A program made the position numbers and the translations under genes. From Hypericum androsaemum (taxonomy: Eukaryota > Streptophyta > Magnoliopsida > Malpighiales > Hypericaceae), in NCBI GenBank assembly GCA_963995505.1, contig OZ023190.1, forward strand, positions 12,890,092 to 12,954,091: a stretch of DNA of 64,000 nt, given 5' to 3'. Under the pieces are notes generated by a model that saw only the letters and a list, made by a program, of their open reading frames with translations, made no database searches and had not been told where the DNA came from. This document shows, in pieces, positions 60,351 through 64,000 of this stretch (positions are counted from its first letter, which is position 1; each line of letters starts with the position of its first letter).

Positions 60351-61045
60351 AATCTCTGTTTGGAAAAAATATAACGTAGTTAAAAATATACTATATGAAA
60401 TTGTCACGCCCAAAAAATTAGACATGTCAATCATTACAAAGTAAATATCTTCGTAAGGCCTTCTTTATTTCTCAAATTCCAAAACCGGTCATAAAATCTG
60501 AATTACAATCATCTTCACATAACAAAGAGTCTTAAACTTAAATGAAAAGAAAATGTGTGATGCATGCCCTTGCCTCTAGCTCTCACTTCTGGTCCGTCCC
60601 TGAATTATCTAAAACAAAGGAGCGTATTTTGCTGAGACTATGCAACTCAATAAGCGAATTCAAAACAAAACAAACCACAGACCGATACAAGTAGAAATAG
60701 TTCATACCACATAGCCATATGAAACAACACATCAGCACAGAACCAAGGTCAGACTCAACTCAAAGCATAGCACAAACAAAATTTCACAGTTCGGTACACA
60801 GATTTAACATAGGGCACATCAACAGAGACAACTCCGGAGCTGCGACTCTCGGGATCTCGTGGGGCACAATAGACACCCATTTCTGCTGTATGATCCAGGA
60901 GCGAAAATGAGTTCTCACCACAGAGCACAGATACTCACTACGCTCACATAGAGAAACAGAATACAATATACTAGTACAGTACAGAGTCCATACAGATAGA
61001 CCATGACGCAGCCCATACTGACAGAACATGACAGAGTCCGTATGA
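60351..61045. other. Intergenic, no gene seen
   Basis: No supported coding region. ORFs of 63-81 codons lack any recognisable feature. Confidence 0.5.
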
Positions 61046-61104
61046 ACATCACAAAATAGTGCCCTTTTTGTAACTCAAGACTTAATGATTAAAATGAGAA
61101 GGCT

Positions 61105-61510
61105 TGATGCCTGAGATGATGTATGCCCTTTTTGTAACTGGTTTGATGAGTCTGCTCAGCATCTTCTCCTACAATGTTCATTCTCTTATGGCATTTGGAA
61201 TTATTTCATTAAAAAGGCAGAAATTTGTTGGAGTGCCTTCTCCTCTTGGGAGAGTGCAAGATCGAAATGGAAGGGACTTTGTAGTCAAGGTATGACAGGA
61301 AAAGTCTGGAGCGTCCTTTTTAAGGCCATTGTTTGTGGCCTTTGGAATCATCGCAATAATGTAGTCTTTAGGGGTTTGCAAGCTAATCGGGAGCTTATCA
61401 TTTATTCGTGTCTCTACCAGGTCCGGGAATGGTTAAGTTGGACAAAAACTTTGTCAGAAATAGGGAACCAAGACGTGTTGTTGCTGCTTGAGGCTGGGTG
61501 TCCAGATTGA
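61105..61510 (+). pseudogene. LINE ORF2 C-terminal fragment
   Basis: Across two frames it reads CPFCNWFDESAQHLL, QCSFSYGIWNYF, WKGLCSQG and then 61292-61510 (VWSVLFKAIVCGLWNHRNNV, VFRGLQANRELI), the zf-RVT type C-terminus of plant LINEs without an RNase H domain. It ends at a TGA at 61508-61510, followed by a short 3'UTR and an A-rich tail. Confidence 0.75.
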
Positions 61511-61680
61511 TTTTGGCTGTTGTGTCTTGCTGCAGTATATGGTTATGGTGTGTATGTTCTCTGTTGGGTTTTGTTATCTTTGTTGGTAAAAAACAACAAA
61601 CAAAATAATAATAATATGATTCATAAAGAGGTAATTAATTAATTCACCAGTTAATAAAAAAGAAGACAACTATGAAATAA

Positions 61681-62110
61681 CTAAAAGGGGCTAGGCGGAC
61701 GAAGGGACGAAGGGACGACCAGGTTGGTGGAGTCGGCGTCCTCGAGGAGAGACGGCAGGGATTTGAGGTATGGGAAGACCTTACGAAACAAGAGATTCTC
61801 CTGAAGCGTCCCGCCATTGAACTCGGGGACCTGGTAGGATTGGGACACATGAAACCCGTCCTCTATCCATCTCCATAATCTCTTGGTCTGGAATTTTAGC
61901 CCCGTCTTGATGAGGAGGATCCTTAGGAGGTAGCACAGAGTTAGGTCTAGAATTGAAATTCCAAACGAGTAGTACAAAAACTTCTTGGTATACTTTTTGG
62001 TTCTTCTTCTTGGGAGGGTCGAGGGATTTTCGAAGGTGGGAAAAGGGATTTGAGAGAGAGAGAGATGAGATTACATGGGAGAAGCCAAGTGATAATTGTA
62101 CAATATTAAT
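61681..62110 (-). pseudogene. BCS1-like AAA-ATPase, first-exon fragment
   Basis: The minus frame 61977-61681 gives a hydrophobic N-terminus (YLLRILLIKTGLKF), then LWRWIEDGFHVSQSYQVPEF, ENLLFRKVFPYLKSLPSLLE and DADSTNLV. This is the N-terminal region that precedes the AAA module in plant BCS1-like ATPases. Upstream to 62110 is a CT-rich leader. The frame is lost after about 95 codons (RPPSPF) and the ATPase domain is absent. Confidence 0.65.
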
Positions 62111-62226
62111 TATCACGGGGTATTTGTCAGCTAAAAAAATTAATAAATGATAGGCACTCCCATCGCGTGTACATTTTACTAATTTTAAATAAAGTAAATT
62201 TACCTACCAAAAAAATCACAAAATAG

Positions 62227-63366
62227 TGTCGGACAGAATACGCATATCATACGATTTCTAATACAGGAATATATGATTGACAGAATACATACATGACTGA
62301 AACAGACAAGACATACGGATGCAAATATTGACAGAGACTTACAGATATAAATACCATCCGAAATCTAAGTAGATACGAATCATAAATTCACCCAAAATTC
62401 CATACTGATAGACCACATGCTACGATTCACGAGCAAAACATAACCTAAGCAGTAGACATGTACACTAATCAATTAATCACATATATACACAACATGCAGT
62501 AGACTAATAGGAAATCGTGTTCTGTAATTAAGGAAGTAAGTAAACAGTAGCGTACTATAAAATAGAAGCCTATAATCACCATGTACAAATATAATCACTT
62601 TCTTAATTAAACAATACAATCTACAATCGGTAGCCATGCTTATAGATTTTCATTGCCAAGTGTATTTCCATGTACTGTTGCCTTCGATTTTCATCGACAA
62701 AAGTGGTTTTCATCTCCTCGCATCATACATTCAAATGGAGACAGAATTGTACGAAGTCAATCAGGTTCATGAGTAATTCTACGATAAGACGAGATTCAAA
62801 CTTACCTTGTCTCCCAGAGTGTTCCAACTCTGTTAACTCGTATACCCACTATTTCTCAACGTTCCCCTCGAGGTCTATAGCATCTCGAGATGCAATCGTC
62901 TTCTCCTCCGTCCTTTGATTCGCCCGGATCGCTTCCTCCACCTTAGCACAAGACAATCCGAATTTCCCCCCAAGAGCGTAGGTTTTGTCTAATCCTCTTT
63001 ACATAGGCAGAGCCCTATGATTCCCGGAATTAGAATTTGCTAAATTACGTAATGAGACTTGGTGAATTTCACTCACTCACGAATTCTATTTCATTTTTTT
63101 GATCGTTACAGAAATAAAATTGGTTACATAACATGATTCAATTGTTTGAGAAAAAAACAAGGATAAAAAAATGGATGGAAAATATGACATCCATTTGGTT
63201 CTCTCTATTTTGGAGAACTACGGAAAGAAAATTATTTGTGTTTACATATTTGTTGAGGTACAAAAATAATCTCAAAATTGTCAACGATATCTCGAGCACT
63301 CCGGTGCGGCAAGACCGTTTCTGACTTTTCATAGTGTGAGGTTGCTTCCAGTTTTCAAGAGAAGAG
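62227..63366. other. Intergenic, no gene seen
   Basis: Only short unsupported ORFs occur. Confidence 0.5.
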
Positions 63367-63617
63367 AATGATCGGTCTCTAAGAGGACGATCACTCTCCA
63401 AGAGGACGATCACTCTCTAAAAGGATGACCGGTCTCCAAGAGGATGGTTGGTCTCCAAGAGGACGGTCGATCTTTAAGAGGATGACCGGTCTCTAAGAGG
63501 ATAACCGGTCTGAAAGAGGTCGGTTGGTCTCCAAGAGGATGGTTGGTTAGAGGACAAAGACCAAGAGGATGGTCGGTCTCCTAGAAGACAGTTGGGCTCC
63601 ATGAGGACGGTTGGGTC
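63367..63617. repeat. 19-bp minisatellite
   Basis: About twelve units of gatgaccggtctccaagag and variants follow one another at 19-bp spacing, with one irregular unit near 63545-63570. There is no coding potential. Confidence 0.85.
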
Positions 63618-64000
63618 TTGGCTCTAGACCTGGCCATGAATTGAATCTGATTCGTGATTCGATTTGATTCGATTCGTTAAAAATTTGATTCGATTCGTCA
63701 ATAATTCGATTCGTAAAAAATTCGATTCGAATTCGTCATAAAACGAATTGAATACGGTTCAAGATATTTATAATTCGCAAAATCGGCGAATTTAATTCGA
63801 ATTCGATTTGAAAATTTGATTCGAGTTAAATTCGTGTTAAATTTGATTCAAATTCATGTACATATAATAATAATATATGTTAAAAAATTCAAATAAAATG
63901 GGGGCATTTGAGAGGGAAAATTTTGGTTATAATTCGATTATAATTCGGTTATAATTCGATTATAATTTGATTCGAATTCGATTATAATTCGATTCAAATT
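63618..64000. repeat. GATTCG-rich repeat element, cut by the window end
   Basis: Runs of attcgattcg / gattcgaattcg with a left edge like that at 59390. It continues beyond the window. Confidence 0.5.

Larger units (their letters stand above)
61060..62212. mobile_element. Composite insertion: LINE 3' end plus gene fragment
   Basis: A 14-bp sequence atcacaaaatagtg occurs at 61046-61059 and again immediately after 62212. The insert ends tttacctaccaaaaaa, the tail type of other retroposons in the window. Inside are a plus-strand LINE ORF2 3' end (61100-61510) closed by its own ggtaaaaaacaacaaacaaaataataataat tail (from about 61586), then a minus-strand AAA-ATPase fragment. Either one chimeric insertion or an insertion within another could explain it. 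Confidence 0.6.

Noticed and set aside
1..64000. tRNA, rRNA or snoRNA genes
   Set aside because: None was recognised by eye; the only tRNA-like sequences are the two retroelement primer-binding sites.

Overview
The window looks like a eudicot-type plant nuclear genome. It is AT-rich intergenic DNA full of LTR retrotransposons, LINE debris and foldback or terminal-inverted-repeat DNA transposons. Two intact, intron-rich plant genes lie in it, both on the minus strand: a plastid acyl-ACP thioesterase FATB gene (6 coding exons plus a 5'UTR intron, 17051 to about 21300) and a complete GRV2/KAM2 (RME-8 type, DnaJ-domain endosomal protein) gene (22 coding exons, 41278-53344, 2560 codons). Every exon/intron junction of both genes could be placed by hand with GT-AG borders and consistent phases.

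Layout. 1-12900: an Athila-type Ty3 LTR retrotransposon (379-9911, minus) with 5-bp target duplications. It sits inside an older, degraded retroelement-like reading frame (1-373 and 9917-12900, minus), which also carries several tandem-repeat arrays and an LTR-like promoter. 13400-16230: a minisatellite, a 490-bp foldback MITE and a 325-bp hAT-type MITE with an 8-bp target duplication. 17051-21340: FATB. 21628-22916: a Mutator-like element with a perfect 9-bp duplication that carries a gene-like fragment (Pack-MULE architecture), about 290 bp upstream of the FATB TATA box. 23170-28600: hAT-like remnant, short retroposed tails and a foldback element. 28639-31500: a three-level nest (MULE-type, then PIF/Harbinger-type, then a small MULE-type MITE), each with its own target duplication. 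31748-32503: a second copy of the foldback family seen at 25078. 35300-38173: a deleted Copia element whose 3' LTR was split by a solo LTR. 39153-40363: another MULE-like element with internal 76-bp repeats. 41278-53344: GRV2. 54160-55618: LINE 3' half. 57219-59254: an intron-containing SYP32-like syntaxin pseudogene. 61060-62212: a composite insertion with a LINE 3' end and the first exon of a BCS1-like AAA-ATPase. 63367-64000: a 19-bp minisatellite and a GATTCG-rich repeat running off the window.

The two live genes are functionally unrelated (plastid fatty-acid export, endosome-to-vacuole traffic). No new multi-gene system is visible. The unusual material is structural: nested and gene-capturing transposons, individually inverted gag blocks inside the Athila element, and phased minisatellites.
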